A DNA stretch of 64,000 nucleotides, taken from the NCBI RefSeq assembly GCF_015291665.1, contig NZ_CP030048.1, forward strand, positions 6,014,001 to 6,078,000, given 5' to 3'. Shown here one piece after another: positions 1 through 8,242 of the stretch. The notes under the pieces were generated by a model, which saw only the letters and a program-made list of their open reading frames with translations, was not told the DNA's origin and searched no databases. The stretch is from Bradyrhizobium sp. CCBAU 53338 (GTDB lineage: Bacteria; Pseudomonadota; Alphaproteobacteria; Rhizobiales; Xanthobacteraceae). Position numbers and translations under genes: made by a program. How positions within the stretch are numbered: the stretch's first letter is position 1; each line of letters begins with the position of its first letter.

Positions 1-70
1 CCGCGGATTGCGAGGACATCGACCGAGGCTCACTTAACTGCTCATCGTTAGGTCCATTGGAGACATTGCC

Positions 71-307
71 ATGCGATCGGGTCTGGTCTTGAGCCTTTTG
101 ATTGTCCTGTGCGCACCGGTCAGCGCCGCTATGGCGGCCCAGGGACATCGGCATCATGCAACTGTTCACTCCACCCACGTTTGGACGAGAGGGCCCGCTG
201 CCGCCTGGGCCTATTCGCCGGCTGCGCCGGCGCGCCCTCAGCCGACCCCGCACTACGATGATCAACCAGAACCAGGTCACAATCCGTTTGCGGGATGGGG
301 CGGTTAG
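71..307 (+). CDS. small secreted hypothetical protein, 78 aa
   Basis: The protein starts with a clear Sec signal peptide: MRSG, then a hydrophobic run LVLSLLIVLC, and an Ala-rich cleavage region near residues 20-23. The mature part is about 55 residues and rich in His, Pro and Ala, with a cluster HRHH just after the cleavage site. It ends with Gly/Trp residues (FAGWGG). I recognise no domain. The His cluster could bind metal, but that is a guess. Short exported proteins of this kind are common in rhizobia. No neighbour suggests a role, because the next gene starts more than 440 bases downstream. Confidence 0.6.
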   Translation: MRSGLVLSLLIVLCAPVSAAMAAQGHRHHATVHSTHVWTRGPAAAWAYSPAAPARPQPTPHYDDQPEPGHNPFAGWGG

Positions 308-753
308 TACCGGACGCCATCGCAGCGGCGCGGGTCGCTGCTCCCGGCCGCCGGCCGCAATATTTCGGATGCGCCTTGCCGGTTCGACCAACCCGCGGCA
401 GTTCCCAGCACACTCGCCTTAACAAAAGTGGTTACTCAATCATTGACGCTCCACGGGGACGCAAGTCGTGACCGCCCTTCGCGCCGAGCGCGCCGCTGCG
501 CCGGCCCTCGCATGTTTGGGCAAATCGGGTCGAGCACGTCGCCTGCATGATCTTTCGTTCATCCGCCGCGGTTCATTAACGACGCAGTGCGAATTGGCTT
601 CTGGAGAAGCCCATCTTTGATAAATTTCGCATAGGACCACAAAGGCACCAATCCAGGCCGGCCGCGCAACTGGCCGCGTCCCCCTGGACGGCGAATTCAG
701 ACGCGAGCCGTTCGTGAACGCGACCACCCGGTTCACCGGCGAGGAGAGTTGAG
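308..753. other. intergenic region, no convincing gene
   Basis: About 446 bases lie between the small secreted protein and the glycosyltransferase-like gene. The open frames here are antisense or shifted shadows with no ribosome binding site. A weak inverted repeat, GCAGCG (322-327) with CGCTGC (336-341), could end transcription of the upstream gene but has no T-run. The last bases carry the GGAGAG ribosome binding site of the downstream gene (about 742-747). I see nothing else. Confidence 0.5.
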
Positions 754-1782
754 ATGCAGGTCAGATCGGCGCTTCAGATCAATTTGCATCCGCTGGACGT
801 GCGCCATGCCGTTCACACGCTTCCGCATCAGCTCGACGTGTGGGGCGATCAGGTCGATCGCATCGTCTTCACTGTCGACACCAGGCAGAGCAGGAGCGGC
901 CGCTACACCGGCAGCGCCTACGAGGAGTGCCGCGGACGCCTGTTTGCGCTGCTGGAAGCCATCGCGCGGCAGTCGCCGAAGGCGGAGATTTCCGAGGTCG
1001 ATTATTCGCCGGCGGCGTTGGAGGCCGTGCGGCAGCGCTATTTCTCGACGAGCCGCGTCTATCCGGAAAAGGCCTTCGATGGCGGACCGTTCCATGCCTA
1101 TTTCTACGGTCTGTTGAAGACCAACGCCGATTATGTGGTGCATATGGACAGCGACATGCTGTTCGGCGGCGGCAGCCAGGTCTGGCTGGAGGAGGCGATC
1201 GGCTGGCTCAAGACCACGCCCGACGCACTGTTCGCCGGACCACTTCCCGGTCCTCCCCGCGCCGACGGCACGCTCGGCGATTTGCACGGCGGGTTTCCAG
1301 GCTTGACCCACGTCCAGCCGCCCGAGCGGCTCGCTGCCGCCTACCCGGCTTACCGCTTTCGCACCGTGAGCACGCGTATCTTCGTTCTCGATCAGGTCAG
1401 GTTCGACGCGTCGATCGGGGCGCTGGACCTGGTGCGCCCGAATCTCCGGCGCCGGATCCGCGCGAGACTGTTCCACCAGTCGCCACTGACGATGCCGGCC
1501 GAGGAGATCATCTCCGCCGCCATGCTGCGCAGGCAACTCTCGCGGATCGACTTTCTCGGTTCGGGCGCCGGGCTCTACTCGCTGCATCCGCCGTACCGCA
1601 CCGATACTTTCTATCGCGAATTGCCACAGTTGATCGCTCGCGTCGTCGCCGGTGCGATACCGGACGCCCAGCGGGGCGACTATGACGTCAATTCAAGCAT
1701 GTTCGACTGGACGGAGGCGCTTCGGCAGAAGACCGTCGGCCGCCGCCTTGCCCGCGCCGCCCGCACGCTGATGTCGAGCTGA
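754..1782 (+). CDS. glycosyltransferase-like protein (GT-A type, DxD motif), 342 aa
   Basis: The start is supported by a GGAGAG ribosome binding site 6 bases before the ATG. Around residues 130-137 the protein has YVVHMDSDMLF. The DSD is a DxD motif preceded by a beta-strand, as in metal-dependent GT-A glycosyltransferases that use a nucleotide sugar. There is no signal peptide or membrane span, so it is probably cytoplasmic. The C-terminal part is Arg-rich. The exact family, donor and acceptor cannot be told from the sequence. It stands alone, without neighbouring polysaccharide genes. The identification rests on the single DxD motif and overall size, so the class is likely but the function is unknown. 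Confidence 0.6.
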   Translation: MQVRSALQINLHPLDVRHAVHTLPHQLDVWGDQVDRIVFTVDTRQSRSGRYTGSAYEECRGRLFALLEAIARQSPKAEISEVDYSPAALEAVRQRYFSTSRVYPEKAFDGGPFHAYFYGLLKTNADYVVHMDSDMLFGGGSQVWLEEAIGWLKTTPDALFAGPLPGPPRADGTLGDLHGGFPGLTHVQPPERLAAAYPAYRFRTVSTRIFVLDQVRFDASIGALDLVRPNLRRRIRARLFHQSPLTMPAEEIISAAMLRRQLSRIDFLGSGAGLYSLHPPYRTDTFYRELPQLIARVVAGAIPDAQRGDYDVNSSMFDWTEALRQKTVGRRLARAARTLMSS

Positions 1783-1925
1783 GCATCATTGCCGCGCGGT
1801 CGCGTGGCCGAAGCGGAGCGGAAGCCGGATCGGGCCGCCCGTCAAACTGCCGCGAGCAACATCGCCCATCGCAGGAACATCGAAAGCTGCGCGCCGTTGG
1901 TGGTGCCCGCAACTGGAGAACAGAC

Positions 1926-2237
1926 ATGAAGATTGTTCCATGTGTCGGCATGATCGCCGCGGCGATCGCCGTGACCACGGTGGCAACCCCGAGCTTCGCT
2001 CAAGGCCCGGGTCCCTGCACGAGCTCGGGCAACATGGCCGTCGGCGCCGAAGGCCCCGCCATGAGTGGCGGCCAGTTGATGGCCGGCGTCGGAAATTGCC
2101 GCCATCGCCACGCCAGGTGGCGCGACAGCTACGGCTACTATCAGGCGCCGGCCCGCGGCTATTACGACCGTGGCTACTACGACCGCGGATATGACGGCCC
2201 TGATGTCACGATCGGCGTTGGTCCCGGTCGCTGGTGA
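1926..2237 (+). CDS. small secreted Gly/Tyr-rich protein, 103 aa
   Basis: It begins with a signal peptide (MKIVPCVGMIAAAIAV, cleavage after FAQ near residue 26) behind a CTGGAGAA ribosome binding site. The mature protein has two cysteines (about residues 31 and 58) that could form a disulfide once exported. It ends in a short tandem repeat of Gly-Tyr-Tyr-Asp-Arg units (YYDRGYYDRGY) before a DVTIGVGPGRW tail. Such Tyr/Gly-rich tails are typical of small exported rhizobial proteins of unknown function. A strong terminator follows 10 bases after the stop, so this is a single-gene transcript. Confidence 0.65.
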   Translation: MKIVPCVGMIAAAIAVTTVATPSFAQGPGPCTSSGNMAVGAEGPAMSGGQLMAGVGNCRHRHARWRDSYGYYQAPARGYYDRGYYDRGYDGPDVTIGVGPGRW

Positions 2238-2247
2238 GAACAGAGGA

Positions 2248-2275
2248 GAGGCCGCCGTCAGGGCGGCCTCTTTCG
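2248..2275 (+). terminator. rho-independent terminator
   Basis: A perfect 9-bp stem, GAGGCCGCC (2248-2256) and GGCGGCCTC (2262-2270), encloses a GTCAG loop and is followed by TTTCGTT. It sits directly after the small secreted protein gene that ends at 2237. Confidence 0.85.
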
Positions 2276-2454
2276 TTGCGAAAAGGCCCTTTCAGGCGGC
2301 GCCAGGTTCGCACCAGCCTGGCACCAGGGAATGCCGCGGCGCGGAGCATCCCGACGATTTCAGCGACACCAGCGGCGCTGGTATCTTGTCTCGATCCAGC
2401 GATCGCGGTCCACGTCAGCGTCGGTCACCTCGCCGGCGCGCGCGACGCGCCCGC

Positions 2455-3252
2455 CTAACCTTCCACCCGGTATAGCCGCCACCGCGCCGGCACGCCCTTG
2501 AGCTGATGGCTGCCGTGATCCCTGAGGCGGATCTGGGATTGCGCCGCGAGCAGGTCCTTCACCGCGCTCGAGACGAGGACTTCGCCGGCGCGCGCCTTGG
2601 CGGCGACGCGGGTGCCGATGTGGAACGCGAGACCGACCATCTCGCCGCCGCTGATCGTGTATTCGCCCGCGTGCAGGCCGACCCTGATCTCGAGGCCGAG
2701 CGTACGCACGGCCTTCTGAATCGCGGTTGCGCAATTGATTCCGGCGGCCGGCGCCTTGAAGGTCGCGAGCACGCCGTCGCCGGTCGTCACCACTTCCTTG
2801 CCGCGCGACGACTTCAACTCTTTCCGGACCGCGGCGTAATAGAGGCCCATCACCTTGGTCCAGCGCGCATCGCCGAGCTTTGCGGCCTTTGCCGTGGAGC
2901 CGACGATGTCGACGATCAGGATCGTGGCGAGCGCCTGCTTGAGGTCGGCGCTGCCGTTCGCGGATTTGCGCCGGGTCGCGATGGCGCCGCTCAGCGGCTC
3001 GTAGTCATGGCTGCGCCGTCGTGCGATCGCGGATTTGGTGTAGTCCTGCGCGCGCTGCGCGGTGCCGCAACGGATGGTTTTCTCCTGCGGCAGATGCGTC
3101 CAGTAGACCTTGCGGCCCTTGCCGGCGCCTTGCACCTCGACCGCGCCCCATTTCAGGAACACCGCCGAGCCGACCCGCCGCACGCACCACGCCTTCGAGG
3201 TGTACCCTGAGACGTTCGACTGATGCAGACCGATGCGAAGGAATTTGGGCAT
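2455..3252 (-). CDS. WGR-like domain / class III nucleotide cyclase fusion, 265 aa
   Basis: The C-terminal half (about residues 105-265) is a class III adenylyl/guanylyl cyclase homology domain. It has ILIVDIVGST with the first metal-binding Asp, TTGDGVLATF with the second, VGLHAGEY, and a GEVLVSS region. The usual Asn of the VNxAxR element is His here (FHIGTR), so activity is not certain. The N-terminal 70 or so residues (GSAVFLKWGAVEVQG and surroundings) resemble a WGR domain, a fold often linked to nucleic acid or ADP-ribose biology; this match is weak. I chose the ATG at 3252 because the WGR-like fold begins there. A TTG at 3321 would add 23 residues. It is a single gene, convergent with the upstream cluster. 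Confidence 0.75.
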   Translation of the reverse strand: MPKFLRIGLHQSNVSGYTSKAWCVRRVGSAVFLKWGAVEVQGAGKGRKVYWTHLPQEKTIRCGTAQRAQDYTKSAIARRRSHDYEPLSGAIATRRKSANGSADLKQALATILIVDIVGSTAKAAKLGDARWTKVMGLYYAAVRKELKSSRGKEVVTTGDGVLATFKAPAAGINCATAIQKAVRTLGLEIRVGLHAGEYTISGGEMVGLAFHIGTRVAAKARAGEVLVSSAVKDLLAAQSQIRLRDHGSHQLKGVPARWRLYRVEG

Positions 3253-3396
3253 GACGGAGCGGCGATCGCTGGACCATTTTTGGCGGAGCTGAAGCGTAGT
3301 TGGACGCCCGCACCTTGGCAACAGCAGCGCCCATCACCCCCTGCCCCTCCCAACCTGATCAAAATTTCATGCAACCGGCGATTTTCCGTGACGTTG

Positions 3397-3414
3397 ATCC
3401 TGCGAAGGCAGGAT
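3397..3414 (+). repeat. 7-bp perfect hairpin in the leader of the PRC-barrel gene
   Basis: ATCCTGC and GCAGGAT arms enclose a GAAG loop, 29 bases before the ATG at 3444. The CCTG-GAAG-CAGG core resembles the longer hairpin at 9238-9263, so it may be a short copy of a dispersed element, or a leader stem affecting mRNA stability. Confidence 0.5.
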
Positions 3415-3443
3415 GAACTTTTGAGCGACAGGGAGAACGTACA

Positions 3444-4073
3444 ATGCGTGTTGCCATCTTACTTGCGACCACCGCCACGATCGCACTGGGCTCTGCGGCG
3501 TGGGCAGCGTCCAACAAGGACAATACTCCGCAAGCGTCGGACATCCGGCAGGACGTGACGAAGACCTTGCAAAAATCCGGATACAGGGACATCAGCCTCG
3601 CGCCGACCTCGTTCGACGTGAAGGCTGTCGATAGCGACGGAAATCCGGTGAGGATGTCGATCGGGCCGGACAGCTTCGCCGAGATGATCACCGTCAGCGA
3701 CAGCCATCCGAGCGCCACGGATCAGAACGCCAGCGCGGCTCGTCCCGGCAATGCCGGCGACTACGTCACCGTCCAGAAGTCCGACGATATTGCATCCAAG
3801 CTCATCGGTCTCGACGTCTACAACAACGACAACAAGGACATCGGCACCATCAAGGACATCGCGCTCGACCAGAGCGGCCACGCCAACGCCTACATCCTGT
3901 CCGTCGGCGGGTTCCTGGGGCTGGGCGAACATTATGTCGCGGTCGCCCCCTCGGCGATTCACGTCACCTACAATGACAACAAGTGGCACGCCGGCATGAG
4001 CGCCACGGCCGACCAGCTCAAGTCGGCGCCGGAATTCAAGTACAGCGGCCGCTGGGGCGGCAGCGTGACCTAG
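3444..4073 (+). CDS. exported PRC-barrel domain protein, 209 aa
   Basis: A signal peptide (MRVAILLATTATIALGSAAWAAS) is followed by a mature part of about 187 residues. Residues 20-90 form a small alpha/beta region (DVTKTLQKSGYRDIS...). Residues 110-180 form a PRC-barrel: SKLIGLDVYNNDNKDIGTI, then a DQSGHANAYILSVGGFLG strand pair and YVAVAPSAI. PRC-barrels are found in the photosynthetic reaction centre H subunit and in RimM, and many rhizobial envelope proteins carry one. The role here is unknown, perhaps envelope stress. The start has GACAGGGAGAACGT upstream as a ribosome binding site. A GC-rich hairpin follows the gene. Confidence 0.8.
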   Translation: MRVAILLATTATIALGSAAWAASNKDNTPQASDIRQDVTKTLQKSGYRDISLAPTSFDVKAVDSDGNPVRMSIGPDSFAEMITVSDSHPSATDQNASAARPGNAGDYVTVQKSDDIASKLIGLDVYNNDNKDIGTIKDIALDQSGHANAYILSVGGFLGLGEHYVAVAPSAIHVTYNDNKWHAGMSATADQLKSAPEFKYSGRWGGSVT

Positions 4074-4124
4074 CCCGGTCGCCGAGGTCAGCATACCTCT
4101 CCCCACCGTCCGGCCTTGGGAGAG

Positions 4125-4145
4125 GCCCCGGCTCCCCGGGGCTTC
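4125..4145. terminator. hairpin between convergent genes, probable terminator
   Basis: GCCCCGG (4125-4131), loop CTCC, CCGGGGC (4136-4142), followed by TTCT. It lies between the PRC-barrel gene and the convergent cyclase gene. The T-run is short, so termination efficiency is uncertain. Confidence 0.5.
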
Positions 4146-4222
4146 TCCCCGTTGGCCGCCGAGACAGTGCCGCCACGGACGACGAGGCCGGGCCGGCCGC
4201 GGACGCGATATCGGCGCCGCCG

Positions 4223-5431
4223 TTAGTCTGCGCGTTCGCCCGGCTCAAACGCAAACAGCTCGATCGGCTCACTGAAACCGCGCACCGCGTGCTGGCCGAC
4301 CCGCTCGAGCGCGAACTCCGTCGCCACGAGCTCGGCAAAGTCGCGCGACAGCAGCACCCTCTTGCCGATCTGCTTGGTGAGCGCCTCGAGCCGCGAGGCC
4401 ATGTTGACGGCGGGACCGATCACGGTGAAGTCGAGGCGGCTCGACGATCCGATATTGCCGTACATGACGTCGCCGACATGAACGCCGATGCCGTAATTCA
4501 ACGGCGCGCGGCCCGTGCCGTCGTTGCGCACGTTCAGCGCGGCCATGGCCTTACGGGCCTCGGTGACGGCGCGCAAGAGGTTGGCGCAGGCGTCGGGTTG
4601 GCTCAGCGGGAAGATCGCGAGCAGGCCGTCGCCGATGAATTTCAGGATCTCGCCGCCGTGTCGCGCGATCGGGTCGGACATCGCGTCGAAATAATCGTTG
4701 AGGAGATCGATGACGTCGTCACGCGGCCAGTTGTCGGAGATTTTCGTGAAGTCGCGCAAGTCGCAGATCATGATCGCGGCGCGCACCGTCGTGCCGGTGC
4801 CGCGCCGGGTGGCACCGGCGAGGATCAGCTCGCCGGCATGGGAACCCACATAGGTCTCCAGCAGCGTCCGCGCCAGGCGATTCTTGATGCGGATCTCGCT
4901 GACCAGCGCCAGCACCGGCAGCAATTTCTTCAGTGCGGCGACGTGCGCCGCATCGAAGCCGCCGGGCCGATCGGTTGCGAAGGTGACGAGATGGCGCTTG
5001 CCGAGGGTGTGGTAGAGCGGCCAGGCGACATAGTCGGTCAGCCCCATCGCCCGCATCTCGTCATAAAGCGCATGCTTGCGGCCGCGCGCGGGATCCTGCT
5101 CCAGATTCTCGCGTACTTCTGTCGCGCCGTCCTGCATTTCGTTGGCGGGGCTGCCGATATATTCGGAGCGTTCCCGCACGTCGAAATCGACCCGCGCGAT
5201 CTCCGCCTCCCGCATGCCGTCGGACCACATGAACCGCGCCCCCAGCCATTGCGGATGCTGGATCAGGACATGAAGCGTCGACCGCTTGAGCGGAATGCCG
5301 GCCTGCTGGATGCGAATGCACATTTCCGCGAAGATGTTGTCGATGAAGCGCTCGTTGTGCGTGCCGTTGGTCAGCCAGTCGACGACGCCGTCGGCTTGCG
5401 TGGCAGCGGAAATCCTGTCTGGCGCGTGCAT
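4223..5431 (-). CDS. class III adenylate/guanylate cyclase, about 402 aa
   Basis: The C-terminal 190 residues are a complete cyclase domain: MICDLRDFTKIS with the first metal Asp, LKFIGDGLLAIF with the second, GIGVHVGDVMYGNIG, and FTVIGPAVNMASRLE with both transition-state Asn and Arg. It should therefore be active. The N-terminal 200 residues (FIDNIFAEMCIRIQQAG, PQWLGARFMW) look like the sensor-like N-terminus common to rhizobial cyclases of this type. There is no transmembrane segment, so it is cytoplasmic. I prefer the ATG at 5431 because GAAGG stands 7 bases before it. ATG 5452 and GTG 5503 are also possible. It is convergent with the PRC-barrel gene. Confidence 0.85.
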   Translation of the reverse strand: MHAPDRISAATQADGVVDWLTNGTHNERFIDNIFAEMCIRIQQAGIPLKRSTLHVLIQHPQWLGARFMWSDGMREAEIARVDFDVRERSEYIGSPANEMQDGATEVRENLEQDPARGRKHALYDEMRAMGLTDYVAWPLYHTLGKRHLVTFATDRPGGFDAAHVAALKKLLPVLALVSEIRIKNRLARTLLETYVGSHAGELILAGATRRGTGTTVRAAIMICDLRDFTKISDNWPRDDVIDLLNDYFDAMSDPIARHGGEILKFIGDGLLAIFPLSQPDACANLLRAVTEARKAMAALNVRNDGTGRAPLNYGIGVHVGDVMYGNIGSSSRLDFTVIGPAVNMASRLEALTKQIGKRVLLSRDFAELVATEFALERVGQHAVRGFSEPIELFAFEPGERAD

Positions 5432-5531
5432 ATCCTGGCCTTCGGTCTTCATCCGGGCAGATATCGTGTTCCGGATCGGCCGCGTCAACCTAGCCAGTTG
5501 CACGGATTGTGCGCATTCGCACGATCGCCCC

Positions 5532-6116
5532 CTAGCCGGCGGGCCGAATCGACCCCAGCACGGCGAGCCCCGAGACGAGCGCGAGCTTCGACGGCTCCGT
5601 CAGCTCGATCTTCAGCGTGCTGCCGGCGGGGATGACAAATTGCTCGGAATTGAGTCGAATGCCGCAATCGCTTGATACCGCATAGACCAGATGCGTTCCG
5701 GCAGGCAATGACCGCTCGCCGGGCTCCTCAAGCGCCGCCAGCTCGATCTCCGCCGCACCGCGCCGCGCCATCAGATTGACGACCTCGACCGGGCCGGCCT
5801 CCAGCTCGGTGACGATCTCCATCTCGCCGGTGAAGCGCGCGGTGGTGAACGGCTCGCGCTCGTCGAACTCCTGGCCCGGAGCCTTCAACACCAGTCCGCG
5901 CCCGGCGATCACCATCTGCAAGCGGTCGATGCCAGGCATGTAGGAGAAAGGCCCCGGCGCCACGATCGGCGTCGAGGCGAAGCGCCACAGCAGGCTGTCC
6001 CAATCCTTCACCGCCGCACCTGGCCGATGCGCGTCCGCGATATCGGTCAGGATGCCGCCGCCGTTCTTCCAGGGCGAGCGGGTGTAGTCTTCGGATTTCA
6101 GCAGCGTGGTTTTCAT
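5532..6116 (-). CDS. hutD: HutD/Ves family protein, 194 aa
   Basis: The protein has the HutD/Ves hallmark near residue 14 (RSPWKNGGG), followed by a bicupin-like beta-rich fold with WRFASTPI, GPFSYMPGIDR and FSGEM-like (FTGEMEI) strands. HutD is often linked to histidine utilisation and may restrain hut flux, but its biochemistry is unclear. No hutHUI genes are visible here, so the link to histidine is only by family. Length (194) is normal. The ATG at 6116 begins directly with MKTTLLKSEDYTRSPWKNGGG, the normal HutD N-terminus. Confidence 0.8.
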   Translation of the reverse strand: MKTTLLKSEDYTRSPWKNGGGILTDIADAHRPGAAVKDWDSLLWRFASTPIVAPGPFSYMPGIDRLQMVIAGRGLVLKAPGQEFDEREPFTTARFTGEMEIVTELEAGPVEVVNLMARRGAAEIELAALEEPGERSLPAGTHLVYAVSSDCGIRLNSEQFVIPAGSTLKIELTEPSKLALVSGLAVLGSIRPAG

Positions 6117-6206
6117 GAATTGCGGGCGTCCCAGGAGAGGATCACCCGCGCATCAATAATCGTCTCACGCCTTGGCGTCGAGCGGCGCCTCGTTCTCACG
6201 AGCCTT

Positions 6207-7364
6207 TCATCCCCCGCTCTTCCCGCCATTCAGCTTCGGCAAGGTCTCGACGATCTTCTGCTTGCCGTCGACGATCTCGGCGAGGAAGCTGGCGCGGTCG
6301 ATGTCGCCGTTCTGGTCCCAGCTTGCTTCCATCAGCATGCCCGGGGCCTTGTCGGGTGTCAGGGTCAGGCCCTTCATCGCCGCGCCAAACGCCTTGCTGT
6401 CGAACTTGCCGATCTTCTCGGTGACGTATTTGACGAGGTAGACGGCGGTATAGCCCTTGATGCCGTTATGATCGGGCAGATATTTGAAGCGCGCGGAAAA
6501 CTTCTTCGCGAATTCCTGGATTGCCGGCACCGGCGCGTCCGCCGAGAGGCCGACATGGCCGCGCACGCCGTTGGCGGCGGGGCCGGCGAGCTCCACCACC
6601 TTCTGGCTGAGCAGCGTGGTTTCGCCGAACAGCGGCGTCGACAGGCCCTGCCGCTTCGCCTCGATCAGGAAGCGCGCGCTCTCCTCCTCGTTGGTGTAGA
6701 TGAAGGCGGCATCGGCCTTGGCGCCCTTGAGCTTGATGACGTCGGAGCCGAAATCGACCTGGCCCTGCTCGGTGGAGATATCGGCCGCGATCTCGATGTT
6801 GCGCGCCTTCATCTCCTTCACGAAATTGTCGTGACCGCCCTTGCCGAAATCGTTGTTGACCCAGAGCACCGCAACGCTCTTCACGTTCAGCTTGTCGTGC
6901 AGATAATTGGCGATCTTCGGCATCGAGAATTGCTGGCCGAAGGCGGTGCGGAACACCCACGGATTGCCCTGCGTCGTGATGTCGGCGGCCTCGGCGCCGA
7001 CGATCTGCGGAATCTCGGCTTGCTGCGTCAGCGCCATGTTGACCTTGACCGAGCCGGAATAGATCGGCCCGAGCACCACATAGGGATTCTTGTCCAGGAC
7101 CTTCTGCACCTGCGCACGCGAGATGCCGGGATTGCTCTGGGTGTCCAGATGCTCGGTCTGGATCTTGCGGCCCAGAATGCCGCCGGCGGCGTTGATCTCG
7201 TCGACCGCAAGCGAAACGCCGTCGCGCCAATTGGTGCCGGAGACGGCGCCGGGGCCGGAAAGTTCGATGACATCGGGGATGTAGACGGTGCTCTGCGCGC
7301 GGACCGCGCCTGCCGAAAATGCTGCCGCCAAGGCGATGGCGAGCGTGCCTGCAAGATGTTTCAT
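6207..7364 (-). CDS. branched-chain amino acid-type ABC transporter binding protein, 385 aa
   Basis: A periplasmic binding protein of the Leu/Ile/Val (HAAT, peripla_BP_6) family. It has a signal peptide (MKHLAGTLAIALAAAFSAGAVRAQ), then IELSGPGAVSGTNWRDG at the start of lobe 1, INAAGGILGRKIQ, and VLWVNNDFGKGG. The start at 7364 is preceded by AAAGGGAGGACATC. No permease or ATPase genes are beside it, so it is an orphan binding protein that must use a transporter elsewhere. It lies 24 bases downstream of an amidohydrolase gene and is probably co-transcribed with it and aroE. Its ligand may therefore be an aromatic or small organic acid rather than an amino acid; that is an inference from context. 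Confidence 0.85.
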   Translation of the reverse strand: MKHLAGTLAIALAAAFSAGAVRAQSTVYIPDVIELSGPGAVSGTNWRDGVSLAVDEINAAGGILGRKIQTEHLDTQSNPGISRAQVQKVLDKNPYVVLGPIYSGSVKVNMALTQQAEIPQIVGAEAADITTQGNPWVFRTAFGQQFSMPKIANYLHDKLNVKSVAVLWVNNDFGKGGHDNFVKEMKARNIEIAADISTEQGQVDFGSDVIKLKGAKADAAFIYTNEEESARFLIEAKRQGLSTPLFGETTLLSQKVVELAGPAANGVRGHVGLSADAPVPAIQEFAKKFSARFKYLPDHNGIKGYTAVYLVKYVTEKIGKFDSKAFGAAMKGLTLTPDKAPGMLMEASWDQNGDIDRASFLAEIVDGKQKIVETLPKLNGGKSGG

Positions 7365-7388
7365 GATGTCCTCCCTTTGCTTTCTTGT

Positions 7389-8222
7389 TTATGACGCGTC
7401 GAAGCCGAGCAGTTTCGCCGGCGTTCGCCACAGCAGGCGATGCTGGTCGCCTCGATCCGGAAACAATCTTGTCAGCACCGCGAGCAGCGGCCCGTAGTCG
7501 AGCCGCTCGGCCGCGCGCAGGAACGGATAATCCGAGCCCCAGACGCAGCGATCGAGCGTGAAGGCCTCGACCAGCGCGGCGATGAATGGCCAGGTGTCCT
7601 CGTACGGATGCGGCTGCTGCGAGAACTTGTAATAGCCTGACAGCTTGACATGCGCCTCGCGCTCGCGGCCGATTGCGAGCAGCGCCTGGAACGCCTTGCC
7701 TTTGACTCCCTGCCCGACCGGTGGCCGGCCGCAATGGTCGAACACCAGGCGGACCTGCGATTTGTCGATCAGCGGCAGCAAGTCGAGCAATTGATCCTGC
7801 TCGACCTGGATCTGGAGGAACAGGCCGAGGCTTACCAGCTTCTGGAGCAGCGGCGCGGTGTGGCGATAGTAATCGGCGCCGTGGAACGGCACGTTGAAGG
7901 CGACGCCGATGACGCCGGCCGACTTCAATCTTTCGAGTTCGCGGATGTCGACGTCGTTCTCGACCACGGCGACGCCCTTGAAGCGGCCGCCGCCCTGCTC
8001 CAGCGTATCGAGCAGGATGCGACTATCGCTGCCGTAACCGGTGTTGGTGGCGACGACGAGTGCATGCTTGACATCGAACGCGTCGAACACGCGGATGAGC
8101 TGCGCGGCCGTCGCGATCTCCTGCCCGCTCGGCCGGTACGGCGTGTCGGCGCCGTAGGGAAAGCGAACGGGATCGAGTGCGTGGATGTGGCAGTCGATCT
8201 TGGGGCCCGCCGGCAATGTCAT
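7389..8222 (-). CDS. amidohydrolase 2 family (LigI/COG3618-like), 277 aa
   Basis: TIM-barrel metal-dependent hydrolase. It shows KIDCHIHALDP at the N-terminus, LVVATNTGYG, VRLVFDHCGRP near residue 185, AHVKLSGYYKFS, and VWGSDYPF near the C-terminus with the conserved Asp. This pattern fits the family of 2-pyrone-4,6-dicarboxylate lactonase and related lactonases, cytoplasmic enzymes of aromatic or sugar-acid breakdown. The longer open frame runs into aroE, but MTLPAGPKIDCHIH at 8222 is the natural start and leaves a 20-base gap to aroE. The neighbours (aroE paralogue, binding protein, carboxymuconolactone decarboxylase-like gene) suggest aromatic or hydroaromatic acid use. The substrate is unknown. 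Confidence 0.8.
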   Translation of the reverse strand: MTLPAGPKIDCHIHALDPVRFPYGADTPYRPSGQEIATAAQLIRVFDAFDVKHALVVATNTGYGSDSRILLDTLEQGGGRFKGVAVVENDVDIRELERLKSAGVIGVAFNVPFHGADYYRHTAPLLQKLVSLGLFLQIQVEQDQLLDLLPLIDKSQVRLVFDHCGRPPVGQGVKGKAFQALLAIGREREAHVKLSGYYKFSQQPHPYEDTWPFIAALVEAFTLDRCVWGSDYPFLRAAERLDYGPLLAVLTRLFPDRGDQHRLLWRTPAKLLGFDAS

Positions 8223-8242
8223 GGCAAAGCTCCCCGCGCGGT